Assembly: GCA_963727245.1 (NCBI GenBank)
Contig: CAVSFO010000001.1
Location: 620,001-684,000 of the forward strand
Length of the DNA stretch: 64,000 nucleotides
Reading direction: 5' to 3'
Source of the DNA: JBKQVT01 sp963727245
GTDB lineage: Bacteria; Planctomycetota; Planctomycetia; Pirellulales; Thermoguttaceae
Part shown: positions 18,718-28,200 of the stretch, in pieces
Position numbering within the stretch: position 1 is the first letter of the stretch
Layout of the letters: each line of letters opens with the position of its first letter
Translations under genes and position numbers: made by a program
The notes under the pieces: generated by a model
Seen by the model: the letters and a program-made list of their open reading frames with translations, nothing else
Told to the model about the DNA's origin: nothing
Database searches by the model: none

Positions 18718-19413
18718 ATGTTCATTTCCCTCCTTCTGCTGCTGATCTTCCTGGCCTGCGTGGGCTTCCTGTATGGCGAAGGGATGTGGAGCAACACCCT
18801 GCGGTTCTTCATCGTGCTGGCCGCCGCGCTGTTGGCCACGAACTACTTCGAGCCGATCGCCGATCAATTGGACGCCTGGATGCCGAGTTTCACGTATTGC
18901 TGGGACTTCCTGGCGCTGTGGGGTCTGTTTGCGATGTTCGCCCTGCTGCTGCGCGGCATGACCGATCAGCTCTCCAGGGTCAAGGTGCGGTTCCCCCAGA
19001 ATGTGGACCTGGTCGGCGGCATCTTCTTCAGCCTCCTGGTCGGCTGGCTGATGGTCTGCTTCACCTTGACCACGCTGCACACCGCCCCGCTGGGCGAGAC
19101 GTTCCTGCACGGCTCCTTCCGGTCGGGAAAGCCGATGTTTCTCGGCATGATGTCGCCCGATAAGCAATGGCTGACCTTCGTGCAGGGAATGTCGCTGAGC
19201 GCCTTGCAGAGGGAGGGCGCCGAGGACTTCAGCCCCGGTGAATTTCGCAGGAACTACAACGTCCGCCGCAAAGGGGCGGAAGAGCACGCCGGCAGGTACG
19301 GCACCATCCGCCTCAGCGAAGGGGAAAGGCCGGCGTTTTACCAGCCGCCGCCTGCCCCAGCTCCCGGCGGGCCCCCCGCGACACTTCCACCGCCGCCGCC
19401 GGCAAAAAAATAG
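18718..19413 (+). CDS. CvpA-like membrane protein
   Basis: 231 residues with four hydrophobic segments: FISLLLLLIFLACVGFLYG, the LRFFIVLAAALLATNYF region, WDFLALWGLFAMFALLLRGM, and GGIFFSLLVGWLMVCFTLTT. This four-helix layout and the FxxLLxxG spacing fit the CvpA (colicin V production) family as found in planctomycetes. The C-terminal 90 residues are cytoplasmic or periplasmic and end in a Pro-rich tail (PPPAPAPGGPPATLPPPPPA). The start codon touches the repeat array. The next gene follows after 14 bp and is also a membrane protein, so they may act together. Function unknown. Confidence 0.7.
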   Translation: MFISLLLLLIFLACVGFLYGEGMWSNTLRFFIVLAAALLATNYFEPIADQLDAWMPSFTYCWDFLALWGLFAMFALLLRGMTDQLSRVKVRFPQNVDLVGGIFFSLLVGWLMVCFTLTTLHTAPLGETFLHGSFRSGKPMFLGMMSPDKQWLTFVQGMSLSALQREGAEDFSPGEFRRNYNVRRKGAEEHAGRYGTIRLSEGERPAFYQPPPAPAPGGPPATLPPPPPAKK

Positions 19414-19427
19414 CCGCTGCACCAGCC

Positions 19428-20159
19428 ATGTCCGAACGGCACGCCGATTTCCGCCTCTCCACCGCGCAGGACGCCGACATCGTCCAGTATCACGCCCTAA
19501 GCGGCCTGGCCGTGGCTGGACTGCTCCTGGGATTGTTCGCCGCCTTTGCCCTGTTGGCGCCCATGTTGTGGCCGGTTCCGGAGTTGGGGGCAATCGTCAG
19601 CGGGGTGGCGCTCTGGCGGATCCATCGCCGTGCCCCGGCGTTGGCGGGCCGCCGGCTGGCGCAATGCGGATTGCTGCTGTCGATCGCGCTGGCCGTGGCC
19701 GTTCCGGTCGATGGGCTCGTCTATCGCCGTCTGGTCCGCAACGAAGCCCGCGTTTTCGCCGCCCGTTGGTTCGAACATCTCCGGCAAGGCGAGGCGCAGC
19801 AGGCTTGCCAGTTGGCGTTGTATCCCACCGTGCGTGAGCCGCCGGGTGTAGACCTGCGCAACTTCTACCAGCGCAACGCGCGCGCAGGCCGCACATTGGA
19901 GAACTATCTCAAGACGCCGCTGGTCGAAACGCTGCTCGGGCAGGGACCGAAAGCCAACGTCCGCTACTACGGCAGCCGGCGTCAGGAAACCACCGAGCTG
20001 GGTGAGGAGGTCGACCTCATCTATGCGATCAGCTACGCCCAGTCCCAGGGGCAGACGACGCTGTTTGCCGAGTTGGACCTCGCGCGCATCAAGCTCGAAA
20101 ACGGCCAAGTCGATTGGCAAGTGGTTCGCGCCGAGACCATCGGGCCCGAAGGTCTTTAG
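19428..20159 (+). CDS. conserved membrane protein of unknown function
   Basis: 243 residues. The N-terminal third holds two to three hydrophobic helices (GLAVAGLLLGLFAAFALLAP, LGAIVSGVALWRIHRR, CGLLLSIALAVAVPVDGLVY), which resembles the small two-helix DUF4190 type. The remaining 150 residues are soluble, probably outside the membrane, with a helix rich in Arg and Gln (ARWFEHLRQGEAQQACQLAL) and a beta region near the end (VDLIYAISYAQSQGQTTLFA). It is 14 bp downstream of the CvpA-like gene, so probably in the same transcript. The last codons run into an AAGGCGG-type repeat. Confidence 0.65.
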   Translation: MSERHADFRLSTAQDADIVQYHALSGLAVAGLLLGLFAAFALLAPMLWPVPELGAIVSGVALWRIHRRAPALAGRRLAQCGLLLSIALAVAVPVDGLVYRRLVRNEARVFAARWFEHLRQGEAQQACQLALYPTVREPPGVDLRNFYQRNARAGRTLENYLKTPLVETLLGQGPKANVRYYGSRRQETTELGEEVDLIYAISYAQSQGQTTLFAELDLARIKLENGQVDWQVVRAETIGPEGL

Positions 20160-20189
20160 GGAAGGCAGAAGGCGGAACAAAGGACCCGA

Positions 20190-20515
20190 GCCGGGGGCGT
20201 TAGCCCCCGTCGTTGCACACAAGTCATTGTTTCCCGAAAGGTCGTTGCCTCGAAGAGGCTGAAATACCTTAGCCCAGGGTTGCCGCGCAGCGGCTACCCT
20301 GGGTTTGCAGGCCCCCCCCCCTCGCCATCAACCCCACAGGGGTTGTAGACGCGTTTGCGAAACGAAACCCCGTTGGGGTTTTAGGGGTTCCTGCCTCCGA
20401 GACCCAGGGTAGCCGCTGCGCGGCAACCCTGGGCTAAATTGTCACGGCCCCTACGGGGCAAAAACCCGGCGGTCCGTTGCGAGTCGTGTGCAACAACGGG
20501 GGCGTGAGCCCCCGG
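20190..20515. repeat. nested inverted-repeat element, 326 bp
   Basis: The outer arms (20190-20220 and 20485-20515) pair CCGGGGGC...GTTGCACAC with GTGTGCAAC...GCCCCCGG. The inner arms (20270-20304 and 20402-20436) are a perfect 35-bp inverted repeat beginning TAGCCCAGGGTTGCCGCGCA. Each inner arm is itself palindromic. Between them are two further hairpins, AACCCC-ACA-GGGGTT (20330-20344) and AAACCCC-GTT-GGGGTTT (20366-20382). The 555-bp gap (20160-20714) holds this element, flanking GGCGGAA heptamers (20161-20175, 20549-20582) and a TACCGTACCGTA stretch, and no supportable gene. Confidence 0.9.
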
Positions 20516-20714
20516 ATAACCCGGCAGCACCACGACGCCACTCGAATAAGGCGGAAGGCGGAAGGCGGAAGGGGGAAGGCCGAGCGCAGCGAGCCCCGAC
20601 CTACCGTACCGTAACGCACGAGGAGCAATTCAGGTTGTAGCGGTCCGCCGGGTTGCGGTAGAATTGCCCGCCGTGAAGGGTACCGCCCTGCTGTAAGCCG
20701 CTGCCATAAGCCCT

Positions 20715-22847
20715 ATGCCGTTCGATTGGCGCCAACTCCGCCGAAATGAAACGCCGGTCCGCAGCGTGGTCGATCCGCGGCGGCGGCTGCGGATTGTCCT
20801 GGCCGGCCTGGTGGCGTTGCTGTTGGTCGTCTTTGGCCGGGCGGTGCAGATCGAGGTGGGCCAGGGGGCGGCCTTTCGCAAGTTGGCCGTGCGGCCCTTG
20901 CAGCGCCAGACGAGCTTGCCCGGCCCCCGCGGCCGCATTCTCGCCCGCGACGGCGCCGTCCTGGCCTGCGACCAGGACGTCCTGGCCGTGGCGGTCCACT
21001 ATCGCTACTTGCAAGAGCCGCCCGACGGGCCGTGGCTGCGACAGGCGGCCCGGGCGCGCTTGACCGCGTCACAGCGGAAAGACCCGCGGCAAGTGGCCGC
21101 CCAGGAGGAGCAACTTCGCCGCCAACGGATCGAGTTGGGCCACCAGGTGGCCAAGCTCTGCGGCCTGCCGGCCGATCAATGGGATGTCCGGGCACGCCAA
21201 GTCCAAGCCCGCGTCGAGCGGATCATCGCCGCTGTCGATCGCCGCCGGCAGTCGGCCGCCGGGGCGTCGGCCGCCGCCGCGCCGGCCGGGGCGTCGTGGA
21301 CCGGTTGGATCGGCCGGGCGCTGGGCCTGGTGCTGCCCGCCGCCGCCGAGGAGCCGCCCGCCGCACGCGGCCCCGTCGCCGAGGAACTGGATTATCACGT
21401 CCTGGTCGACAACGCGCCGGCCGCCGTGGCCGCGGAAATCGAAGCCCATCCCCAGCGCTACCCCGGCGTCAAGGTCCTCCGCCACACTCGGCGGACCTAT
21501 CCGGCCGGCGACCTGGCGGCCCACGTGCTGGGCTATCTGGGACCGGTCGGATCGCAGGGCCCAGCGGCCGGCGACGATCATGCCGGCGAGCTGACGGGCC
21601 GCGCGGGCGTCGAACGGCAATACGAGTCGCTGCTCCGCGGCCGGTCCGGCGTCGCCGTCGAGCTGACCGATCACGCCGGCCACATCCTCCGCACCGAGCG
21701 GCCGCAGGAGCCCCGGGCGGGCCGCGACCTCGTGCTCACGCTCGATCTCAAGTTGCAGCGGGCCGCCGAAGAACTGCTCGACGACGCCTTGGAGCGGCGA
21801 GCGATCCAGCCCGGCCGCGGCGGGCCCGCCGGCGGCGCCATCGCTGTGATGGACCTCCGCCAGGGTGCCCTGCTGGCCGTCGCCTCCGCGCCGCGATTCG
21901 ATCCCGGTCTGTTTCTCAGCGGCGACAGCGCCGCTCGACAGGCCGTCCTCAGCCGCGCCGACAGCCCCCTGTTCGACCGCGCCGTGCAGATGGCCTTGCC
22001 GCCCGGCTCGGTCTTCAAGACCCTCACGGCCATTGCCCTCTTGGAGTCGGGCAGCGTCGATCCGCAAGAGCCCTTCAACTGCCAAGGCTACTTGCACGAT
22101 CCCGGCCGGATGCGCTGCGAAATCTTCGTCCGCCAAGGCATCGGGCACGGCCCGGTGACGCTGGCCGACGCCTTGGCGCAGAGTTGCAACGTCTATTTCT
22201 TCCACCACGCCGGAAACATGGGTCCCTCCGCATTGGACGATTGGGCGCTGCGGCTGGGATTCGGCCGGCCCACGGGCGTTGATCTCCCCGGCGAAGCGGC
22301 CGGCATCGTGCCCACGCCGCGGTCGATCGGGCGGCTGGAAGGCCACGGCTGGCGGACCGCCGACACGCAGATGATGGCCGTCGGTCAAGGCTCGTTGACG
22401 GCCACGCCGCTGCAAGTGCTGCGTCTCATGGCCGCCGTGGCCACCGGCAGGCTGCTCACGCCGCACGTAGCCCAGCAGGGGCCGGGGGGGGCCAGGGACA
22501 GGGGAAACAGGGCAGGGGCCGGGGGCCAGGGGCCAGGGGAAACGATCGGTTTGCAGCCCGGCACGCTGGCGGCGGTTCGGGCGGGACTGGAGCGGGTGGT
22601 GGCCGATCCCAAGGGCACGGCCTACGGCACGGTCCGGCTGGATTCGGTTTCGGTGGCGGGCAAGACGGGCACGGCGTCGGTGGGCGAAGGCCGCCGCGAT
22701 CACGCCTGGTTCGCCGGCTACGTTCCCGCCCGGGCGCCGAAGCTGGCCTTCGTCGTCGTCTTGGAGCACGGCGGCGACGGCGCCACGGCCGCCGGCCCGG
22801 TGGCCAAGCGGCTGGTGCTCTGCATGAAGCAGTTGGGAATGTTCTGA
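20715..22847 (+). CDS. mrdA: penicillin-binding protein 2 (class B transpeptidase)
   Basis: PBP2 cross-links peptidoglycan for lateral wall growth with RodA. 710 residues: a short cytoplasmic tail, one membrane helix (about residues 28-46, LRIVLAGLVALLLVVFGRAV), the pedestal region from LPGPRGRILARDG, and a transpeptidase domain with SVFK (Ser432), SCN (490-492) and KTGTAS (650 on). The GRAGVERQYESLLRG block is typical of PBP2. Two insertions are odd: an Ala/Pro-rich stretch around residues 180-220, and residues about 588-609 (GARDRGNRAGAGGQGPG), which are an in-frame GGGCCAG heptamer array. Its presence shows that at least some planctomycetes keep a wall-synthesis enzyme. rodA is not adjacent. 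Confidence 0.93.
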   Translation: MPFDWRQLRRNETPVRSVVDPRRRLRIVLAGLVALLLVVFGRAVQIEVGQGAAFRKLAVRPLQRQTSLPGPRGRILARDGAVLACDQDVLAVAVHYRYLQEPPDGPWLRQAARARLTASQRKDPRQVAAQEEQLRRQRIELGHQVAKLCGLPADQWDVRARQVQARVERIIAAVDRRRQSAAGASAAAAPAGASWTGWIGRALGLVLPAAAEEPPAARGPVAEELDYHVLVDNAPAAVAAEIEAHPQRYPGVKVLRHTRRTYPAGDLAAHVLGYLGPVGSQGPAAGDDHAGELTGRAGVERQYESLLRGRSGVAVELTDHAGHILRTERPQEPRAGRDLVLTLDLKLQRAAEELLDDALERRAIQPGRGGPAGGAIAVMDLRQGALLAVASAPRFDPGLFLSGDSAARQAVLSRADSPLFDRAVQMALPPGSVFKTLTAIALLESGSVDPQEPFNCQGYLHDPGRMRCEIFVRQGIGHGPVTLADALAQSCNVYFFHHAGNMGPSALDDWALRLGFGRPTGVDLPGEAAGIVPTPRSIGRLEGHGWRTADTQMMAVGQGSLTATPLQVLRLMAAVATGRLLTPHVAQQGPGGARDRGNRAGAGGQGPGETIGLQPGTLAAVRAGLERVVADPKGTAYGTVRLDSVSVAGKTGTASVGEGRRDHAWFAGYVPARAPKLAFVVVLEHGGDGATAAGPVAKRLVLCMKQLGMF
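22476..22543. repeat. GGGCCAG heptamer array inside mrdA
   Basis: The array runs GGGGCCGGGG, GGCCAGGGACAGGGG, then GGGGCCGGGGGCCAGGGG. It matches the intergenic arrays at 33647 and 37141. It stays in frame and adds about 22 Gly/Arg/Ala residues between conserved transpeptidase blocks. Confidence 0.85.
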
Positions 22848-22950
22848 TTTCCCGCGGGGCTGCCACGACCAGGCTCCGCCCGGTGCCCGGCCCCCGCCCG
22901 AAAGATTGTTCGCCTAGTCGGAGTCGATGCGGCGGAGTATAATCGCCATT

Positions 22951-23277
22951 ATGGCATCGACAAGCGAGAGAAACGATCTCCTCGGGCGTGCCGAGTCGGC
23001 CTTGAGGCGCGCGTTCGGCGATCGCCTGCGCGGCGTGGTTCTCTACGGTTCGGAAGCCCGTGGGACGGCCCGGCCGGATAGCGATATTGATCTTCTGGTC
23101 CTGCTCCAGGGGCCAGTCGAGCTTGCCTCCGACTTGCCGGCGTGCCATAACGTGCTGTATCCGATGGCGTTGGAACTTGGGCGGCGGATCAGCGCGAAGC
23201 CGGTCGACGCGGAGGAGTACGAGACGGTGGAGTGCCCGCTGTACAATGCCGCGCATCGCGAGGGGCTGCTGGCATGA
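22951..23277 (+). CDS. MNT-type nucleotidyltransferase (putative antitoxin)
   Basis: A 108-residue minimal nucleotidyltransferase: GVVLYGSEARGTARPDSDID holds the GSx10DxD motif, and the third carboxylate position is likely in the following strand (LLVLL then ELGRRISAKPVD). In the MntA-HepT type of toxin-antitoxin system such proteins silence the HEPN partner by adding AMP. The stop codon overlaps the start of the HEPN gene by 4 bp (ATGA), the usual arrangement. I start at MASTSERND rather than the ATG 8 codons upstream; both are possible. Confidence 0.85.
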   Translation: MASTSERNDLLGRAESALRRAFGDRLRGVVLYGSEARGTARPDSDIDLLVLLQGPVELASDLPACHNVLYPMALELGRRISAKPVDAEEYETVECPLYNAAHREGLLA

Positions 23278-23666
23278 ACGAGTTTGCGCTGGTGGAGTGG
23301 AGTCGCGCGAAACGCGCCCTGGCATCAGCCGAGCAACTCGTGGCCTTCGATGCCGACTCGGCCGTGTCGCGGGCGTACTACGCTGCTTTCCACGCCATCA
23401 ACGCCTTGTTTGCCTTTCGCGGACAGTCGTTTACGAAGCACTCTGCGCTGTGCGCCGCGGTCCACCGCGAGTTGATCCATAGCGGTCAGTGGCCCCAGGA
23501 GTTGGGCAGCAGTTTCGATCTGCTCACGGATCTACGAGAGACGGGCGACTATGGCGGCATGACGCAGGTTTCGCCAGAGAGCGCGAAAATCGCCGTCGCG
23601 AAGGCAGAGGAAATCCTCCGCGCCGTCCAGCGGAGCTGCCCTATAACGGATCAGACCAAGCCTTGA
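23274..23666 (+). CDS. HEPN domain protein (putative toxin)
   Basis: A 130-residue all-helical HEPN protein. The AVSRAYYAAFHAINALFAFR block (about residues 24-43) is the signature of the PF05168-type HEPN family that accompanies MNT proteins, and FTKHSALCAAVHRELI follows. HEPN toxins are RNases in many systems, using an R-x4-6-H motif; here RAYYAAFH (R-x6-H) would fit that position. It is translationally coupled to the upstream nucleotidyltransferase. The pair may be a toxin-antitoxin or a phage-response module. No other defence gene is adjacent. Confidence 0.8.
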   Translation: MNEFALVEWSRAKRALASAEQLVAFDADSAVSRAYYAAFHAINALFAFRGQSFTKHSALCAAVHRELIHSGQWPQELGSSFDLLTDLRETGDYGGMTQVSPESAKIAVAKAEEILRAVQRSCPITDQTKP

Positions 23667-23762
23667 GGCAAGGCGCGTGTGGCCCCGATTCCGGCCAATC
23701 GCTCACGGCGGGGCCGAAAGAGGGGCTTCAAGACGCCATGAAAGCCTCTTGTGCCTTCGGCA

Positions 23763-23785
23763 CCCCGATAGCAAAGCTATCGGGG
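23763..23785. repeat. perfect hairpin CCCCGATAGC-AAA-GCTATCGGGG
   Basis: A 10-bp perfect stem with an AAA loop between the HEPN gene and the convergent dehydrogenase gene, preceded by GTGCCTTCGGCAC. No T-run on either side, so palindromic repeat is favoured over intrinsic terminator. Confidence 0.6.
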
Positions 23786-23836
23786 CCACCCGGCGGGGCC
23801 ACCCAGCCCCACTCCCCTGGTCCCTGGCCTCTGCTT

Positions 23837-25156
23837 TCACGCTTTGACGATCTTCTCGCGGCCTTCCTTGACGTTCCGCGTGGCGTTGCGGGTATCGACC
23901 ACGAGCCGGGCGTGGCGGACGATGAATTCGCAATCGTAGGCTGAATGATCGGTGGCAATGAGGATGCAGTCCTGCGCGGCCAGAAATTCGGCCGTCAGGG
24001 GCGTGCTGAGCATGTCCTGCTCGCCGCGCTGGCGGGTCCGCGGCAAGGCCGGCACGTGCGGATCGTTGTAACTGACCACCGCCCCGCCCTCGCGCAAAAG
24101 GTCCATCAGGACGAACGAGGGGCTTTCCCGGGCGTCGTCAACGTCCTTCTTGTAGGCCACGCCCAGCACGCAGACCTTGCTGCCCCGCAGCGGTTTGCCC
24201 AGGCGGTTCAGGGCCGCCATCAGCCGGTGGATCACGTATTGCGGCATCGAGGTGTTGATCTCGCCGGCCAGCTCGATGAAGCGCGTCGACATGCCGTGCC
24301 GCCGGGCCAGCCAGCTCAAGTAGAACGGGTCGATGGGGATGCAGTGGCCGCCCAGGCCCGGACCCGGATAAAACGCCTGGTAGCCGAAGGGCTTGCTGCG
24401 GGCCGCCTCGATCACCTCCCAAACGTCGATGCCGATGCGGTCGAAGAGCATCTTCAGCTCGTTGACCATGGCGATGTTGACGGAGCGGTAGGTGTTTTCC
24501 ACGATCTTGGCGGCCTCGGCGATCTCGCAATTGCGGACCGGCACCGTCCGCACCACGGCCTGGCGGTAGAGCAGATCGGCCAACCGCCCGCTCTCGGCGT
24601 CGATGCCGCCGACGACCTTGGGGATCCGCTCGGCCGAGAAGTCGGGATTGCCGGGGTCTTCCCGCTCGGGACTGAAGGCCAGGAAGAAATCCTTGCCGAC
24701 CGTGAGGCCGCCGGCGGCGAGGATCGGCAGCACCACCTCGCGGGTCGTGCCCGGATAGGTCGTGCTCTCCAACACCACCAACTGGCCGCGCCGCAGCACC
24801 TTGGCGATTTGCCCGGCGGTCTGCTCGATGAAGACCAGGTCCGGGTCGCGGCTTTCATTCAAGGGCGTGGGGACGCAGATCAGCAAGGCGTCGGGCTCGG
24901 CCAGGCGGGCCATGTCGGCGGTGGGCACGAAGGTGCCGTCGGCCACGCAGCGGGCAATCCACTCGGCCGCGATGTGCTTGATGTAGCTCTTGCCGGCCGA
25001 CAGCCGGTTGACTTTCGACTGGTCGCAGTCGAAACCCATGGTGTGGAAGCCGGCGGCCACGAAGGCCCGCACCAGCGGCAGTCCCACGTATCCCAGACCG
25101 ATCACGCCGATGGTGGCCGACTTGGCCCCGATGGCTTGTTCCAAGGAAGCGTTCAT
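23837..25156 (-). CDS. UDP-N-acetyl sugar 6-dehydrogenase (WbpA/WecC-like)
   Basis: A 439-residue NAD-dependent nucleotide-sugar dehydrogenase of the UDP-glucose/GDP-mannose dehydrogenase family, oxidising C6 to a uronate for surface polysaccharide. It has a Rossmann start IGVIGLGYVGLPLVRAF, an ESTTYPGTTREVV block, FSPEREDPGN, a helical centre with ENTYRSVNIAMVNEL, the catalytic Cys in GLGGHCIPIDPFYL and the C-terminal VLGVAYKKDVDDARESP. ERxDPGN and GHCIPIDP fit the UDP-GlcNAc/ManNAc branch rather than UDP-glucose. A Lys-rich C-terminus follows RNVKEGREK. No other polysaccharide gene is adjacent. The start abuts a GGGTTCA heptamer array, so no clear Shine-Dalgarno site is seen. Confidence 0.88.
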   Translation of the reverse strand: MNASLEQAIGAKSATIGVIGLGYVGLPLVRAFVAAGFHTMGFDCDQSKVNRLSAGKSYIKHIAAEWIARCVADGTFVPTADMARLAEPDALLICVPTPLNESRDPDLVFIEQTAGQIAKVLRRGQLVVLESTTYPGTTREVVLPILAAGGLTVGKDFFLAFSPEREDPGNPDFSAERIPKVVGGIDAESGRLADLLYRQAVVRTVPVRNCEIAEAAKIVENTYRSVNIAMVNELKMLFDRIGIDVWEVIEAARSKPFGYQAFYPGPGLGGHCIPIDPFYLSWLARRHGMSTRFIELAGEINTSMPQYVIHRLMAALNRLGKPLRGSKVCVLGVAYKKDVDDARESPSFVLMDLLREGGAVVSYNDPHVPALPRTRQRGEQDMLSTPLTAEFLAAQDCILIATDHSAYDCEFIVRHARLVVDTRNATRNVKEGREKIVKA

Positions 25157-25187
25157 AGGGTTCAGGGTTCAGGGTTGGGGGTTCAGA
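25157..25187. repeat. 7-bp array, GGGTTCA
   Basis: Four copies of AGGGTTC/AGGGTTG directly upstream of the dehydrogenase start codon, between it and the end of the 1334-residue gene. Confidence 0.85.
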
Positions 25188-25217
25188 CTATTCTCCAATA
25201 TAGCACAACCGCGGCGG

Positions 25218-28200
25218 TCAGCCGCCGTGGATCGCCCGCACCTGGCGGCGAACCTCTTCCCGGGAGAGCAGGATTTGCGGGACGGGCAGTTCGGGACCGG
25301 GCAACTCCTCTTCCTCGGCGGCCTGCGACTGGACCCGATCGACTTCCTGCTGCAGGGCCTCCAGCCAGGACGGCAGGTCGAATCCGGCCCCCGAGATTTC
25401 GCGGGTAAACTTGGCGATCCCTTCTTCCAGACGGCGAAACGCGCCCGGCCGCGCGGCGGGTGCCGGCCCCTTCGCTGCCGGCGGCGGATTTGGCTCCGCA
25501 GAGACGGCGGCGCGCAGCTCCTCGATGGCCGGCTGCACCAGGGCGCAGAGCTGATCCACCTCCAACGGCCGCAGGAACCGCTCCTCCAGCCGCTCGGCGA
25601 TGCTCGGCAGCCGCATGCCGTACTTGCGGTTGAGGCGGGCGAACCGCTTGAGGTGCTCGTCGGCGATGTCGGCGGTGCGGTCGGTGACGGCCTGGCGCCA
25701 GCTTTCGGCCGCCGCCTCGCAGCCGCAGCGCACCAGCACGTCGTGGGCCAGCACCACCGGCTGCAGCTTCCAGGCGACCAGGTCGTAGCTGGTCCGCAGC
25801 CGCAGGTAATCGAGGAGCGTGTAGAGCATCTCGCCGCGGTCGGACTGGGTGGTGGTGCTGTTGTAATCGATGTATTCGGCGTAGTTCTCCACTACCGCCT
25901 CGAGGGCCAGGCCCAGCCAGCGGACGGCGTCCTCGCGCGGCAGCGGCCCGTCCAGCTCGGCCACCATGCGGAACTGCTCCTCGGCATCGGGTTCCTCCAG
26001 CAGCGATTCCAGGTAGGCGTCGACGCCCTGGTGCCGGATCGCCCGCAGGTTGCCCAGCATCATGAACCGCTGGGTGAAGAGGTCGTGGCCGTAGCGTTCG
26101 ATGAATTGTTTCAGTCCCTGCCAGGATTTTTTCTCGCTGACGGTTTCCAGCACGGAGAGCCGCACGCCGCGGCTGTGGACCAGCCAGCAGCGGAGCAGGG
26201 CCTCGATGGTCGGTTCGAGGAAGTCGATCAGCTCGGCGTCGCGGCGGTTGCTGGCGAAGGCCCCCTTGGGCAGCCGCCAGCTTCGCGAGGCCAGCACCAG
26301 GGCGCGGACGACGGCCTTGCAGCCGATCTTGAACATGCGGTCGAATTCGGTGATGGCCCCGGCGCCCACCGGATGGCTCAATTCCATCTCTTGGATGGTC
26401 TCGATCAACTGCGTCGTTTCCGCCAGCAGGCCCAGCCGCGGCAGGTAGCCCAACAAGCGGCGCAACATGCCCTGGAGGCTCCGCGAGGCCACGATCCGCA
26501 AGGGATTGCCGCCGCGGTCCAGGGCGACGTACAAGAGCGACTGCTGCGAAAGCGCGGCCAGCAGATCGCTCCACTGCCGGCGGACGCCGGCCACGTCGCC
26601 GCGCAACATGGCGCGGAGCGTCTCTTCCACCGGCCGCTGCCAGCGGTTGGTCTCGTCGCCGGGCGGCGGCACGGCCATCAGGGCGCGGATCAGCCGGCCG
26701 GCGTCCTCGGTCTCGACCGTGGCGGCGATGATCTGTTCCAGCAGCGTCTCCTTGATGCCGCGGCGGTGGTCGTACTCGACCAGCGATTCTTGCGTGCCCC
26801 GCGGCGGCAGAATGCGATAGCGGTGCACCGCCGAGAGCAGCTCCAGCAGGCGCTTGCGATTGATCGTGACCTGGCTCAGCCAGCCGCCCAGCGCCTGGTC
26901 GCGCTCCGGGCCGCCGTAAGCCGCGGCGGCTGACGCCACGGCGGCCATCTTCCACAACTGCGCCAGGGTGCCGAGAAAAGTCAGCCGCCGGAAGATCCGC
27001 TCCGCTTCCATGACGAGTTCGATGTCGGCCGGGTCCTGCCCGCCCTCGAGCATTTCCCCCTCGAAGCCGTCGTCGGTGCTGTCGCGAAAGCTCATTTCCT
27101 CGTAGGCCGCCTGGAAGAGTCCCTCGGCGTCATCCTCCTCGGCTTCCTCGCCTTGCTCCTCGCCGTCGGGCTCTCCGGCGGCCAGCTCGAACTGCGGCAC
27201 TTGCCAGTACTGTTCGGCGTTGGCTTCCAGGTAATCGAGAAACTTCCGCGACAGCGCCCAGCGGTCCGGCGCCGCCGTTATCTCCGGGCTCACGCCCGGG
27301 GCTCCCGCGGGGGCCGCCGTGTTCCACAACTCCGCCATCCAATCGAGGGTCAAATCGTAAAAGGAATAGCCCTCCTCGATCAGCGGGATCTCGCCGGCCT
27401 GGCTGAGCCACTGCACCAACAGCGCCATGGCGGCGACCGGATCGCGATGCTCCAAGAGGGCGTCGACGACCAGGGCATAGGCCTTGGGCGAGCGGAACTG
27501 CTCGGCGTGGTCGCGCCAGAAGGCCAGGTCGCCGGCCGCCGTGCCCGCCCGCTGCCAGGCCTGCAGGGCGGCAGCCACATGGTCGGCCGACTCGCGGGTC
27601 TGACGGCCCGAGATGCCCTCGATGGAGCTGACTTCGGTGGTGGCGAACTTGTCCCACCAGACGGCCAGGGCCTCCAGCCGCAGCGACATGGCCTCTTGGA
27701 CGGCGACGTTTCCCGCCGCGGCCGCCTCCTTTTCGATCTGCACGTAGGCGGCGAAGATCTCGCCGACCAGGCCGATCAGCTCGTCGACGCGGTGGTCGTA
27801 GACGCTGTTTTCCGGGGCGGGGAAGAGGCTGTACTGGCCGCCGAAACCCAAGATGTTCCAGGGGTCGACCAGCGCCCCGCACTCGATGGCGCGGCGCAGC
27901 AGGTCCTCGACTTCCTCCAGCAAGGCGGCCGCCGGCAACAGTTGCCCCGCCTCCATCTGGAACTGCGCCGTGGTGAGGCGGCAGTACATGTCGCACTTCA
28001 TGCGGGCGGAGGCGACCGGCACGACGCGGACCTGCCGCGCCGCCGCCTCCGTATAGCCCATCCGCGAAAAAAGCTGCGCCAAGTTGACGTGCTGCAACTG
28101 CTCGGCTCGCCGCCGGGCCAGGTGCTGGTTGAAGTGCTGCCGCGCCCCGCCCAGCGGCTGCCGCAACGCCAGCGCCTCGGCCTGCAGCCGCTCGGCGTGC

